From positions 1 through 64,000 of the forward strand of contig NZ_JOEY01000009.1 of assembly GCF_000718165.1 (NCBI RefSeq): a DNA stretch of 64,000 nucleotides. Reading direction: 5' to 3'. The stretch is from Streptomyces fulvoviolaceus. GTDB taxonomy: Bacteria; Actinomycetota; Actinomycetes; Streptomycetales; Streptomycetaceae. A program made the translations under genes and the position numbers. The notes under the pieces were generated by a model. It was not told the DNA's origin. It saw only the letters and a program-made list of their open reading frames with translations, and made no database searches. Shown one piece after another: positions 17,821 through 26,347 of this stretch (its first letter is position 1; every line of letters starts with the position of its first letter).

Positions 17821-18663
17821 CTAGTCGTTCTCCAACACGAACGAAGCCTGCGCCGTGGCGTACCCCGGCGTCTTCACCTCGACCAGGTACGTCCCGGCCC
17901 CGGCCGACCCCGCCGGAGGCGTGGCGCACTGCGGAGCACTCGGCTTGCGGTCCCACTTCACGGTGTACGTGATGCTGCTGCCGGCAGCCGCCCGGAACAC
18001 CAGACTCCCGGAGACGGAAGGACAGTCCGCGGACGACCAGTACGCGTCCCCCGCACCGGCCTGAGTGATCGTCAACACCGCGTTCTTCGGGCCGAGATCG
18101 ACCTTGCAGTCGCTGCCGGAGGAGTTCGTCGCGGTCAGCAGCAGGGCGGGCGTCTCGTCGGGACCGTACGCGTTGTTGCGGCTGGTCACGGTCAACTTCA
18201 CGGCGCTCGCAGTGCAGTTGGGCAGCGTGGAGCCCGCCGGAACGGTGTCGTCCCTGCCGACCCCGCCGCCCGAGCCGCCACCTGCGGCACCCGAACCGTC
18301 CGCCGCACCGGAGCTGCCGGAGCCCGAGCTCGAACCCGAGCCGGAGGAGGAACCGGAGCCGCCACCCGTACCGGTGTCACCCGTCCCCGTCCCGCTGGAG
18401 TCCCCGCCGCCGGTCGACTCGTCGCGTCCGCCCGGGGCTTGACTGATCGCGGGCCCGGAGCCGGACGGCCCCGGTGTGATCGTCGAGGGGGAGGGGTTCT
18501 TGTCGTTGGACCCGTCGGCGCCGTTGTTGCCGCCTCCGCCGCCCGAGCCGACGATCCATGCGATCAGCAGCGCCAACACCGCGAACACGGACAGCATGAC
18601 GGCCCTCCGTCGCCAGTAGATGGAGGAGGGAAGCGGCCCGACCGGATTGCGCAGAGATCCCAC
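17821..18663 (-). CDS. Membrane-anchored protein with Gly/Ser linker and extracellular beta domain
   Basis: 280 residues from a GTG at 18663. A short cytoplasmic N-terminus leads into one transmembrane helix (about 20-42). Then come roughly 100 residues of low-complexity Gly/Ser/Thr/Pro linker (repeated GSGSSSGS units), and a beta-rich C-terminal domain of about 130 residues with two cysteine pairs (PNCTASAV, DCKVDLG, ADCPSVSG, PQCATPP). The domain looks like an extracellular DUF4232/immunoglobulin-like fold; I do not recognise a function. It is divergent from mutY, with a perfect palindrome in the shared gap. Confidence 0.78.
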   Translation of the reverse strand: MGSLRNPVGPLPSSIYWRRRAVMLSVFAVLALLIAWIVGSGGGGGNNGADGSNDKNPSPSTITPGPSGSGPAISQAPGGRDESTGGGDSSGTGTGDTGTGGGSGSSSGSGSSSGSGSSGAADGSGAAGGGSGGGVGRDDTVPAGSTLPNCTASAVKLTVTSRNNAYGPDETPALLLTATNSSGSDCKVDLGPKNAVLTITQAGAGDAYWSSADCPSVSGSLVFRAAAGSSITYTVKWDRKPSAPQCATPPAGSAGAGTYLVEVKTPGYATAQASFVLEND

Positions 18664-18726
18664 GGCGCAAACTGTACGAGAGATCGGCGACTTCGCCGCC
18701 CCCACCCGCCGCCAGGGGTCACAACT

Positions 18727-18749
18727 TTTCCGGATCATCATTCCGGAAA
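18727..18749. promoter_or_regulatory. Candidate operator palindrome in divergent gap
   Basis: TTTCCGGA-N7-TCCGGAAA (18727-18749) is a perfect 8-bp inverted repeat. It sits between the divergent membrane-protein gene (start 18663) and mutY (start 18848), in one of the least GC-rich stretches of the region. Such a site could serve a dimeric regulator of either gene. Confidence 0.5.
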
Positions 18750-18847
18750 CAGCCGTTCCACGGCTTTGGCGAATACGCAGGTTCCGTACCCCCTCGGGGT
18801 GGCGGTCCGCCCGAGCGGGCGCCTGCGCATGGGAGGATCGAGGGGCC

Positions 18848-19777
18848 ATGACTGCGCCCACGAAGCCCCCGCACAGCACCGACAGCCCCGTCGTCAGCGC
18901 CTCCGGTGAGCCGCTGCACTCGCCCGTCATCGACTGGTTCGACGAGCACGCCCGTGATCTGCCCTGGCGGCGACCGGAAGCCGGACCGTGGGGGGTGATG
19001 GTCAGCGAGTTCATGCTGCAGCAGACACCGGTGAACCGGGTCCTGCCGGTCTACGAGCAGTGGCTGGCCCGCTGGCCACGCCCCGCCGACCTGGCGGCGG
19101 AGGCACCCGGCGAGGCCGTACGCGCCTGGGGCCGGCTCGGCTATCCGCGGCGCGCGCTGCGGCTGCACGGAGCAGCGGTGGCCATAACGGAGCGGCACGG
19201 CGGTGACGTACCGCCGGATCACGCGCAGTTGCTCGCACTGCCCGGGATCGGTGAGTACACGGCCGCCGCGGTGGCCTCGTTCGCGTACGGGCAGCGGCAC
19301 GCCGTGCTGGACACCAACGTCCGGCGGGTGTTCGCGCGGGCCGTGACCGGTGCGCAGTACCCGCCGAACGCCACCACCGCCGCCGAACGCAAGCTGGCCC
19401 GGGCGCTGTTGCCCGAGGACGAGGGAACGGCCGCCCGCTGGGCCGCCGCCTCCATGGAGCTCGGCGCGCTGGTCTGCACGGCCAAGAACGAGACGTGCCA
19501 CCGCTGTCCGATCGCCGCGCAGTGTGCCTGGCGGCTGGCGGGCAAGCCCGAGCACGACGGGCCGCCGCGGCGCGGTCAGACGTACGCCGGCACGGACCGC
19601 CAGGTTCGCGGCAAGCTGCTCGCCGTACTGCGCGAGGCCCACGCGCCCGTGCCGCAGGCGGCTCTCGACCGGGTGTGGCACGAGCCGGTGCAGCGCGCGA
19701 GGGCGCTGGACGGGCTGGTGGCGGACGGGTTGGTGGAGCCACTGACCGGTGGTTTGTATCGGCTTCCGTTGACGTAA
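18848..19777 (+). CDS. mutY: A/G-specific adenine glycosylase
   Basis: 309 residues. MutY removes adenine mispaired with 8-oxoguanine or guanine. It has the catalytic region SEFMLQQTPVNRV, the helix-hairpin-helix LPGIGEYTAAAV, the catalytic Asp in LDTNVRRV, and a C-x6-C-x2-C-x5-C 4Fe-4S loop (CTAKNETC, CHRC, CPIAAQC). The C-terminal recognition domain is short compared with E. coli MutY, with no full NUDIX-like domain visible. I start at 18848 (MTAPTKPP); the upstream frame is unrelated. Together with radA and disA it forms a genome-maintenance cluster. Confidence 0.95.
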   Translation: MTAPTKPPHSTDSPVVSASGEPLHSPVIDWFDEHARDLPWRRPEAGPWGVMVSEFMLQQTPVNRVLPVYEQWLARWPRPADLAAEAPGEAVRAWGRLGYPRRALRLHGAAVAITERHGGDVPPDHAQLLALPGIGEYTAAAVASFAYGQRHAVLDTNVRRVFARAVTGAQYPPNATTAAERKLARALLPEDEGTAARWAAASMELGALVCTAKNETCHRCPIAAQCAWRLAGKPEHDGPPRRGQTYAGTDRQVRGKLLAVLREAHAPVPQAALDRVWHEPVQRARALDGLVADGLVEPLTGGLYRLPLT

Positions 19778-20027
19778 CCCGGGCTTCTGTTGCCGTAGCC
19801 AATACCCCAAATCAGCCCATACAGACGCCATTCGGTCCGCCGGTTTCCCCCTTTCCTCTCTCCGTTACACAACCGACGGACAGCCGAGTGCCAGCCGCGC
19901 GCTGCCTCGCACAGCCCCGTGACAACGGCTCCGTAGCTTCATTTGCATGCCCGGCGGAACCGGGACGACGGAGAACGGACGACGGCCGAGGGGCCGGGCG
20001 GACCACGGGGATCAGGAGGCGGTCGAC
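19778..20027 (+). promoter_or_regulatory. Upstream region of the sigE operon
   Basis: This 250-base gap between mutY and sigE must contain the sigE promoter, which in S. coelicolor is a housekeeping-type promoter activated by phospho-CseB. I see a candidate -35 GTGACA (19919-19924) but cannot fix the -10 or the CseB site with confidence. The ribosome site AGGAGG (20014-20019) lies eight bases before the sigE ATG. No open reading frame of note lies in the gap. Confidence 0.4.
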
Positions 20028-20567
20028 ATGGCGCAGAGCGAGGTGCTCGAGTTCGAGGAGTACGTCCGCACCCGGCAGGACGCGTTGCTGCGCAGCGCAC
20101 GCCGCCTGGTCCCGGACCCTGTCGACGCGCAGGACCTGCTCCAGACGGCGCTCGTACGGACGTACGGCCGTTGGGAGACCATCGAGGACAAGCGGCTGGC
20201 GGACGCCTACCTGCGCCGGGTGATGATCAACACGCGGACCGAGTGGTGGCGGGCCCGGAAGCTCGACGAGGTCCCCACCGAGCAGCTTCCGGACTGCTCG
20301 GTCGACGACTCCACCGAGCAGTCCGCGGACCGCGCCCTGCTGATGGACGTCATGAAGGTGCTCGCCCCCAAGCAGCGCAGCGTGGTTGTGCTGCGACACT
20401 GGGAGCAGATGTCCACGGAGGAGACGGCCGCCGCCCTCGGCATGTCGGCCGGTACGGTCAAGAGCACGCTGCACCGGGCGCTCGCCCGGCTCCGCGAGGA
20501 GCTGGAGGCCCGCGACCTGGACGCACGCGCGCTGGAGCGTGAGGAGCGGGAGCGTTGCGCGGCCTAG
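20028..20567 (+). CDS. sigE: ECF RNA polymerase sigma factor SigE
   Basis: 179 residues. Sigma region 2 (residues about 10-75: YVRTRQDALLRSARRLV, DAQDLLQTALVRTYGRW, AYLRRVMINTRTEWWRARK) and region 4 (PKQRSVVVLRHWEQMSTEE, LGMSAGTVKSTLHRALARL) are complete. In S. coelicolor this factor controls the cell-envelope stress response; its level is set by CseB/CseC rather than by an anti-sigma factor. The identity rests on the sigma-lipoprotein-regulator-kinase gene order and on the sequence. The ATG at 20028 has AGGAGG upstream; an earlier in-frame ATG at 19947 is less likely. The cseA frame overlaps the 3' end by 13 bases. Confidence 0.93.
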   Translation: MAQSEVLEFEEYVRTRQDALLRSARRLVPDPVDAQDLLQTALVRTYGRWETIEDKRLADAYLRRVMINTRTEWWRARKLDEVPTEQLPDCSVDDSTEQSADRALLMDVMKVLAPKQRSVVVLRHWEQMSTEETAAALGMSAGTVKSTLHRALARLREELEARDLDARALEREERERCAA

Positions 20568-21277
20568 CCACCAGGGCCAGGGACGCCGGGCGCACGGGCG
20601 AGGACTCCGACTCCGTCGGGCCCGCCCCGCCCGGCTCCGGTGCGGCCCGCGGGACCTTTCAGGCGGCGATCACGGCAGCGGCCGTGCTCGCCGCCCTCAC
20701 CCTTTTCGTCTCCGCCTGCGCCACCGGCGGCACCGGCACCCGCGACGAGGGGCCGGCACACGCCGAGGCGGTGGCGGGGGCCGGCGCCTCGCCCTCGGAC
20801 GCGCCGTCCGCCATGGCCTCGCCCCGGCTCGACCGGGACACCGCGGTCGACATCCTCAAGTCGGACCCGAAGGTCTCGGACGCGGTCAAGCGCGACCTGA
20901 AGCCCTGCGGCGCCGACCAGTACCCGGTCGACCTGTTCTACGGCAGCCTGACCGGAGGAACGGCCGACGACGTCGTCATCAACGTGGTGACCTGCGCCGA
21001 TCTCGTCGGCGTCGGCTCGTACGTCTATCGCGAGGTGGACGGTTCGTACCAGAATGTCTTCCAGGCCGAGGAACCTCCCGTCTACGCCGACATAGACCGC
21101 GGCGACCTGGTGGTGACCAAGCAGGTGTACGAGAAGGGCGACCCGGTGTCGAGCCCGTCCGGCGAGAGTGTGATCACATACCGCTGGACCTCGGGAAAGT
21201 TCGCCGCGGTGTACCGGATGCGCAGCGACTACAGCAACGTCGGCGGCGGGGACGCCTCGCCGGTTCCGGACAGCTGA
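20555..21277 (+). CDS. cseA: Lipoprotein CseA, modulator of the SigE system
   Basis: 240 residues from a TTG overlapping the end of sigE, with GAGGAG upstream; starts further downstream are possible. A hydrophobic segment ends in a lipobox (LFVSAC, lipidated Cys near residue 51), so the protein is anchored outside the membrane. A Pro/Ala-rich linker and a globular domain of about 150 residues follow (VDILKSDPKVSDAVKRDL, YRWTSGKFAAVYRM). In S. coelicolor loss of CseA raises sigE expression, so it damps signalling through CseC. The unusually long N-terminus before the lipobox (about 45 residues) is a reason to question the start. Confidence 0.85.
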   Translation: MRGLATRARDAGRTGEDSDSVGPAPPGSGAARGTFQAAITAAAVLAALTLFVSACATGGTGTRDEGPAHAEAVAGAGASPSDAPSAMASPRLDRDTAVDILKSDPKVSDAVKRDLKPCGADQYPVDLFYGSLTGGTADDVVINVVTCADLVGVGSYVYREVDGSYQNVFQAEEPPVYADIDRGDLVVTKQVYEKGDPVSSPSGESVITYRWTSGKFAAVYRMRSDYSNVGGGDASPVPDS

Positions 21278-21356
21278 CCGCACCGCGTGAACCGATCGGG
21301 CCGCCCCGACCGATCCCCTGGCAACAGCAGCGACAACGACGACTGAGAGCAGCCGG

Positions 21357-22061
21357 ATGGCAGACCAGACCCACGTCCTGTTCGTCGAGGACGACGACGT
21401 CATCCGCGAGGCCACCCAACTCGCCCTGGAGCGGGACGGCTTCGCGGTCACCGCCATGCCCGACGGGCTGTCCGGCCTGGAGGCGTTCCGCGCGAACCGC
21501 CCCGACATCGCCCTGCTGGACGTCATGGTCCCGGGCCTCGACGGGGTCAGCCTGTGCCGCCGTATCCGCGACGAGTCCACCGTGCCGGTGATCATGCTGT
21601 CGGCGCGCGCCGACTCGATCGACGTGGTGCTGGGCCTGGAGGCGGGCGCCGACGACTACGTGACCAAGCCCTTCGACGGTGCCGTCCTGGTCGCCCGCAT
21701 CCGCGCGGTGCTGCGCCGCTTCGGGCACGCGGGCGGCGGGGACCGGTCCGAGGAGACGGCCGCGTCCGCCGCCGGCGGGGTGCTGACCTTCGGCGAGCTG
21801 GAGATCGACACCGAGGGCATGGAGGTGCGCCGGGCCGGGCAGCCGGTGGGGCTCACCCCCACCGAGATGCGGCTGCTCCTCGAGTTCTCCTCCGCGCCGG
21901 GGACGGTGCTCTCGCGGGACAAGCTCCTGGAGCGCGTGTGGGACTACGGCTGGGGCGGGGACACCCGCGTCGTCGACGTCCATGTGCAGCGGCTGCGTAC
22001 GAAGATCGGCCAGGACCGGATCGAGACGGTCCGCGGTTTCGGCTACAAGTTGAAGGCCTGA
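21357..22061 (+). CDS. cseB: Response regulator CseB
   Basis: 234 residues, OmpR/PhoB class. The receiver domain has acidic pocket EDDD near residue 10, phospho-acceptor Asp in LLDVMVPG near 53, and Lys in YVTKPF near 103. The C-terminal winged helix has TPTEMRLLLEF and TRVVDVHVQRLRTKIG. Phospho-CseB activates the sigE promoter in S. coelicolor. About 15 Ala/Gly-rich residues link the two domains. The kinase gene follows 17 bases later. Confidence 0.94.
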   Translation: MADQTHVLFVEDDDVIREATQLALERDGFAVTAMPDGLSGLEAFRANRPDIALLDVMVPGLDGVSLCRRIRDESTVPVIMLSARADSIDVVLGLEAGADDYVTKPFDGAVLVARIRAVLRRFGHAGGGDRSEETAASAAGGVLTFGELEIDTEGMEVRRAGQPVGLTPTEMRLLLEFSSAPGTVLSRDKLLERVWDYGWGGDTRVVDVHVQRLRTKIGQDRIETVRGFGYKLKA

Positions 22062-22078
22062 GCAGGGGTATCTGGGGT

Positions 22079-23413
22079 ATGCGGGGGATCCGTCGGCGCC
22101 CGGTTCTGGAGCGCATGGGCATGCGTACGGGGCTGAGGTGGAAGCTCAGCGCGGCGATCGCACTGGTCGGCGCGCTCGTGGCGATCGCGCTCAGCCTGGT
22201 CGTGCACAACGCCGCCCGGGTGTCGATGCTGGACAACGCGCGCGATCTCGCCGTCGAGCGGATAGGGATCGCCCAGCGCAACTACGAGCTGGCCAACAAG
22301 CCGAACTTCCCCAACATCGACGTCGACGACCCGCACCTGCCGCCCGCGCTGCGGGAGAAGGTCGAGGAGGGCCGCCTGGCGACGTTCGTCTCCGACCGGG
22401 CCGACCGCGGGCCGGACATCTGGGCCGCCGTACCGGTCAAGGGCGGGCATGTGCTGTCCCTGCACACCGGGTTCACCGACCGCAGCACCGACATCCTCAA
22501 GGACCTCGACCAGGCCCTGGTGATCGGCTCCATCGCGGTCGTCCTCGGCGGCAGCGCGCTCGGCGTGCTCATCGGCGGCCAGCTGTCGCGCCGGCTGCGC
22601 AAGGCGGCGGCCGCCGCGAACCAGGTCGCCAAGGGCGAGTCGGACGTGCGGGTGCGGGACGCGATCGGCGGTGTCGTACGGGACGAGACCGACGACCTGG
22701 CGCGTGCGGTGGACGCCATGGCGGACGCGCTGCAGCAGCGGCTGGACGCGGAGCGCCGGGTGACGGCGGACATCGCGCACGAGTTGCGTACGCCGGTGAC
22801 GGGGCTGCTGACGGCGGCCGAACTGCTCCCGCCCGGCCGGCCGACGGAACTGGTGCTGGACCGGGCGAAGGCCATGCGCACGCTCGTCGAGGACGTCCTG
22901 GAGGTCGCCCGCCTCGACGGGGCCTCCGAGCGGGCCGAGCTGCAGGACATCCTGCTGGGCGAGTTCGTGGCCCGGCGGGTGGCGGCGAAGGACCCGGAGA
23001 TCGAGGTGCGGGTGGTGCACGAGTCGGAGGTCACGACCGACCCGCGGCGCCTGGAGCGGGTGCTGTTCAACCTCCTCGCCAACGCGGCACGGCACGGCAA
23101 GCCGCCCATCCAGGTCACCGTCGAGGGCCGGGTCATCCGGGTCCGCGACCACGGCCCCGGCTTCCCCCGGGACCTCCTCGCCGACGGCCCGAGCCGCTTC
23201 CGCACGGGCAGCGCCGACCGGGCGGGCCATGGCCACGGGCTCGGCCTGACCATCGCGGCGGGGCAGGCACGGGTGCTGGGCGCGCGGCTGACCTTCCGGA
23301 ACGTACGGCCGGCGGGCGCGCCGGAGGCTGTCCCGGCGGAGGGGGCGGTGGCGGTTCTGTGGCTGCCGGAGCACGCGCCGACGGCCACCGGGAGCTATCC
23401 GATGCTGCCGTAG
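22079..23413 (+). CDS. cseC: Sensor histidine kinase CseC
   Basis: 444 residues if started at 22079 (MRGIRRRP); an alternative start is MGMRTGLR, 13 codons later. Two transmembrane helices (about 25-45 and 140-165) flank a roughly 95-residue extracellular loop. HAMP region, HisKA box with the phospho-accepting His in DIAHELRTPVTGLLTA, then HATPase_c with N box LLANAARHG, G1 DHGPGFP and G2 GHGHGLGL. It senses cell-wall damage and phosphorylates CseB. The operon ends here, at a short 9-bp tandem repeat. Confidence 0.94.
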   Translation: MRGIRRRPVLERMGMRTGLRWKLSAAIALVGALVAIALSLVVHNAARVSMLDNARDLAVERIGIAQRNYELANKPNFPNIDVDDPHLPPALREKVEEGRLATFVSDRADRGPDIWAAVPVKGGHVLSLHTGFTDRSTDILKDLDQALVIGSIAVVLGGSALGVLIGGQLSRRLRKAAAAANQVAKGESDVRVRDAIGGVVRDETDDLARAVDAMADALQQRLDAERRVTADIAHELRTPVTGLLTAAELLPPGRPTELVLDRAKAMRTLVEDVLEVARLDGASERAELQDILLGEFVARRVAAKDPEIEVRVVHESEVTTDPRRLERVLFNLLANAARHGKPPIQVTVEGRVIRVRDHGPGFPRDLLADGPSRFRTGSADRAGHGHGLGLTIAAGQARVLGARLTFRNVRPAGAPEAVPAEGAVAVLWLPEHAPTATGSYPMLP

Positions 23414-23416
23414 CCG

Positions 23417-23452
23417 CCTTGGTGGCCTTGGTGGCCTTGGTGGCCTTGGTGG
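23417..23452. repeat. 9-bp tandem repeat (CCTTGGTGG) x 4
   Basis: Four exact copies of CCTTGGTGG fill the 40-base gap between the convergent stop codons of cseC and the VOC gene. Copy number is likely to vary between strains. Confidence 0.9.
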
Positions 23453-23453
23453 C

Positions 23454-23900
23454 TCAGCAGGACCAGTCCTGGTCCATGTCGAGTCCGCCCTCGCGGGGCT
23501 GGGTGAAGGAGAACCAGTTCCCGGAGTCGTCGCGGAAGAGCGCCTCCGTGCCGTAGGGGCGCTCCTGCGGCTCCTGCAGGAACTCGACGCCGCGGTCCTT
23601 GAGCTTCTTGTAGTCGCCGTGGATGTCGTCGGTGGTCAGGACGCCCGCGCCGAGCGCCCCCTTGGCCACCAGCTTCCTGATCATCTCGGCGGACTCGGGG
23701 TCCATCGCCGCCGCGCCCGGCACCATCAGCGTGAGCTCGACGTCGGGCTGGTCCGGGGAGCCGACGGTGAGCCAGCGCATCCCGCCCTCACCCATCGTCA
23801 TGTCCGTACGGACCTCCAGGCCCAGTTTCTCGGTGTAGAACTCCTTGGCCCGGTCCTGGTCGAGAACCCAGACGGTCGAGATCTTGAGTCCCTTGATCAC
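23454..23900 (-). CDS. VOC (glyoxalase/bleomycin-resistance superfamily) protein
   Basis: 148 residues with the paired beta-alpha-beta-beta-beta fold of VOC proteins: STVWVLDQDRAKEFYTEKLG at the N-terminus, RWLTVGSPDQPDVELTLM, and a second half with VEFLQEPQERPYGTEALF and NWFSFTQPR. The Glu and Gln/His positions that usually bind metal are only partly present, so it may be a binding protein or an antibiotic-sequestering relative. It follows an AraC-type regulator gene on the same strand at 60 bases, the common AraC-VOC pairing. Confidence 0.85.
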   Translation of the reverse strand: MIKGLKISTVWVLDQDRAKEFYTEKLGLEVRTDMTMGEGGMRWLTVGSPDQPDVELTLMVPGAAAMDPESAEMIRKLVAKGALGAGVLTTDDIHGDYKKLKDRGVEFLQEPQERPYGTEALFRDDSGNWFSFTQPREGGLDMDQDWSC

Positions 23901-23960
23901 GGTGTGCTCCTGTGGGTGGGGTCGGTTCCGCTTGCCCTGTCACCGTAGGCAGCGGTGCCG

Positions 23961-24422
23961 TCAGCCCGCTTCTCCGGAATTGCGCTCTGTACGGCCCGGG
24001 CCGCTGCGGAACCCGCCCACCCAGAGCATGGCGTAGCACCCGGGTATGAGGGCGGCCCCGCGCCCCACGTGCTTCGTCCGGTACTCGCTGGGTGTCAGGC
24101 CCGTCCATGCCTTGAACCGGGTCGAGAACGTGCCCAGGCTGCTGAAGCCGACCAGGTGGCAGATCTCGGTGACCGAGAGGTCGGCGGTCCGCAGCAGGTC
24201 CTCCGCCCGGTCGATACGGCGGTGGGTGAGGTACTGGCCCGGCGTCTCGCCGTAGGCCTCGCGGAACGCCCGGATGAAGTGGTACCGCGAGTAGCCCGCG
24301 TGCGCGGCCACCGCGTCCAGATCGAGCTCCGGGTCGGACCAGTCACGATCCATGGCGTCCTTGGCCAGCCGCAACTGCCGCGTCTTGTCCATACGACCGA
24401 TGGTGGCACGGGGCACTGACAC
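23961..24422 (-). CDS. AraC family transcriptional regulator
   Basis: Up to 153 residues from a GTG at 24422, or 143 from the ATG at 24392 (MDKTRQLR). The two helix-turn-helix units of the AraC C-terminal domain come first (LDAVAAHAGYSRYHFIRAFR and LSVTEICHLVGFSSLGTFS), followed by a short tail with LIPGCYAM and no N-terminal sensing domain. Such DNA-binding-domain-only regulators usually control the adjacent VOC gene. Neither start has a convincing ribosome site. Confidence 0.85.
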   Translation of the reverse strand: MSVPRATIGRMDKTRQLRLAKDAMDRDWSDPELDLDAVAAHAGYSRYHFIRAFREAYGETPGQYLTHRRIDRAEDLLRTADLSVTEICHLVGFSSLGTFSTRFKAWTGLTPSEYRTKHVGRGAALIPGCYAMLWVGGFRSGPGRTERNSGEAG

Positions 24423-24442
24423 GGGCGCCGGTGCGATGTTTT

Positions 24443-24624
24443 CGCCCCCGCCGCCCCTACCCGTCCCATCCTTCTGGGGCTCCGCCCCAGACCCCGCTCC
24501 TCAAACGCCGGAGGGGCTGAGTTTTTCAGCCCGTCCGGCGTTTGAGGACGAGGCCGTTCAGGCCGACAGAGGGGGTCTGGGGGCGCAGCCCCCAGGGACG
24601 GGACGGGTAGGGGCGGCGGGGGCG
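24443..24624. repeat. Large inverted repeat of the TCAAACGCCGGA family
   Basis: The outer 25 bases 24443-24467 are perfectly complementary to 24600-24624. Inner blocks (CTGGGGCTCCGCCCCAGACC and TCAAACGCCGGAGGGGCTGA against GGTCTGGGGGCGCAGCCCCC and TCAGCCCGTCCGGCGTTTGA) continue the pairing with interruptions around a short TTTT centre at about 24522-24525. Partial copies occur at 1-55 and at about 39080-39276. It fills the gap between the AraC and exporter genes, both on the minus strand, and contains no gene. Confidence 0.9.
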
Positions 24625-24636
24625 AGCTAACACGAC

Positions 24637-24672
24637 GAAGACCCCCGGGGCGGACACCAGCCGGGGGCCTTC
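24637..24672 (-). terminator. Hairpin terminator downstream of the exporter gene
   Basis: GAAGACCCCCGG (24637-24648) pairs with CCGGGGGCCTTC (24661-24672) with one A-C mismatch and a 12-nt loop. It lies 15 bases past the stop of the exporter gene on the minus strand. Confidence 0.7.
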
Positions 24673-24686
24673 AGCTCATCGCGAGG

Positions 24687-26300
24687 TCAGACGGTCTCGA
24701 CCACCGGCGCCGGAGCCGGAGCGTCGTCCTTCGCACCCTCTGCCTTCGGCCCCGCGCCCTTCAGCGGAACCTCCTTCACGAACACGGCCGCCACCAGCGC
24801 GACCACCGCGACGACGGCTCCCAGCAGGAAGGCCGAGTGCGTACCCGCGGACACCGCGTGCTGGTACGCCTCCCGCGCCGCCTCCGGCAGCTTCGCCAGA
24901 CTCGCCGCGTCCAGCTGCGCCGACTGCTCGGTGACCTTCGAGCCCAGCGCACCGGCCCGCTCGGTCATGACGTCCTGGACCCGGTTGTTGAACAGGGCGC
25001 CCATGATGGCGACACCGAAGGAGGAGCCGAGCGTACGGAACAGGGTGGTCGACGAGGACGCGACGCCCATGTCCTTCATCTCGACGCTGTTCTGCGCGAC
25101 CAGCATGGTGATCTGCATCAGGCAGCCCATGCCGAGCCCGACGACCGCCATGAACACACCGGAGGTGAAGCGCGAGGTCCCGGTGTCCATCGTGGACAAC
25201 AGGTACAGCCCGACGACCATCAGGGCGCTGCCGACGACCGGGAAGACGTAGTACCGGCCGGTGTTCGTGGTCACCCGGCCCGCGACCATCGAGGTCACCA
25301 GCATCGCGCCGAGCATCGGCAGGAGCAGCAGCCCGGAGTTGGTCGCGGACGCGCCCTGCACCGACTGCTGGTACAGCGGCAGGAAGAGCGTCGCACCGAA
25401 CATCACGAAGCCGGTGATGAAGCCGATGACCGACATCAGCGTGAAGTTGCGGCTGCGGAAGATGTGCAGCGGCACGATCGGCTCGGCGGCCCTGGTCTGC
25501 CAGAACACGAAGCCGATGAGCGAGGCCACGCCGATCCCGATGAGCTCCATGATCCGCGCGGACGACCAGGCGTACTCCGTACCGCCCCAGGTGGTGACGA
25601 GGACGATGGAGGTGATGCCGACGGTCAGCAGCACGACACCGAGGTAGTCGATGCCCGCCTTGGACCGCTTCCTCGGCAGGTGCAGTACGACACTGATCGC
25701 GGCCAGCGCGATCACGCCGAGCGGCAGGTTGATGTAGAAGGACCAGCGCCAGCCCCAGTTGTCGGTGATGGTGCCGCCGACCAGCGGGCCGCCGATCATC
25801 GCGAGCGCCATGACGCCGGCCATCATGCCCTGGTACTTGCCACGCTCCCGCGGCGGAATCAGGTCACCGATGATCGCCATGACGCCGACCATCAGACCGC
25901 CGGCGCCGAGGCCCTGGATCGCCCGGAACCCGATCAGCTCGCCCATGTTCTGGGCCATGCCGCTGAGCGCGGAGCCGATCAGGAAGATCACGATCGACGT
26001 CATGAAGGCGCCCTTGCGCCCGTACATGTCGCCGAGCTTGCCCCAGATCGGGGTGGAGGCCGCGGTCGCGAGGGTGTACGCCGTCACCACCCACGACAGG
26101 TGCTCGAGTCCGCCGAGGTCGCCCACGATCGTCGGCATCGCGGTGCCCACGATCATGTTGTCGAGCATCGCGAGCATCATGGTGATCATGAGCGCGAGCA
26201 GCACGACCCGTACGCTCTTCGGCTGCTTGTCCGGCTGTGTGTCCGGCTGTTCGTCCGGCTGTTCGTCCGGCTCGGTCTCGACTGTCCGTGTGTCCGCCAT
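24687..26300 (-). CDS. DHA2 family MFS drug efflux transporter (EmrB/QacA type)
   Basis: 537 residues with 14 predicted transmembrane helices. DHA2 signatures are present: MLDNMIVGTAMPTIVGDL in helix 1, GKLGDMYGRKG in the loop between helices 2 and 3, and RAIQGLGAGGLM. It should export hydrophobic drugs by proton antiport. The ATG at 26300 has AGGGGAG eight bases upstream. The hydrophilic N-terminus has a four-residue repeat (EQPD EQPD TQPD KQPK) encoded by a 12-bp tandem repeat. It is divergent from a TetR gene and the shared gap holds three copies of a 21-bp operator. Confidence 0.95.
   Translation of the reverse strand: MADTRTVETEPDEQPDEQPDTQPDKQPKSVRVVLLALMITMMLAMLDNMIVGTAMPTIVGDLGGLEHLSWVVTAYTLATAASTPIWGKLGDMYGRKGAFMTSIVIFLIGSALSGMAQNMGELIGFRAIQGLGAGGLMVGVMAIIGDLIPPRERGKYQGMMAGVMALAMIGGPLVGGTITDNWGWRWSFYINLPLGVIALAAISVVLHLPRKRSKAGIDYLGVVLLTVGITSIVLVTTWGGTEYAWSSARIMELIGIGVASLIGFVFWQTRAAEPIVPLHIFRSRNFTLMSVIGFITGFVMFGATLFLPLYQQSVQGASATNSGLLLLPMLGAMLVTSMVAGRVTTNTGRYYVFPVVGSALMVVGLYLLSTMDTGTSRFTSGVFMAVVGLGMGCLMQITMLVAQNSVEMKDMGVASSSTTLFRTLGSSFGVAIMGALFNNRVQDVMTERAGALGSKVTEQSAQLDAASLAKLPEAAREAYQHAVSAGTHSAFLLGAVVAVVALVAAVFVKEVPLKGAGPKAEGAKDDAPAPAPVVETV
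26229..26273. repeat. 12-bp tandem repeat inside the exporter gene
   Basis: GTCCGGCTGTNN is repeated 3.75 times in register with the reading frame, giving the (D/E)(E/T/K)QP units near the N-terminus of the exporter. Changes in copy number would stay in frame. Confidence 0.8.
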
Positions 26301-26347
26301 CGTTCCCACTCCCCTGGGTCCTTCTGGTTACTTCCCCCCGGCCGACT

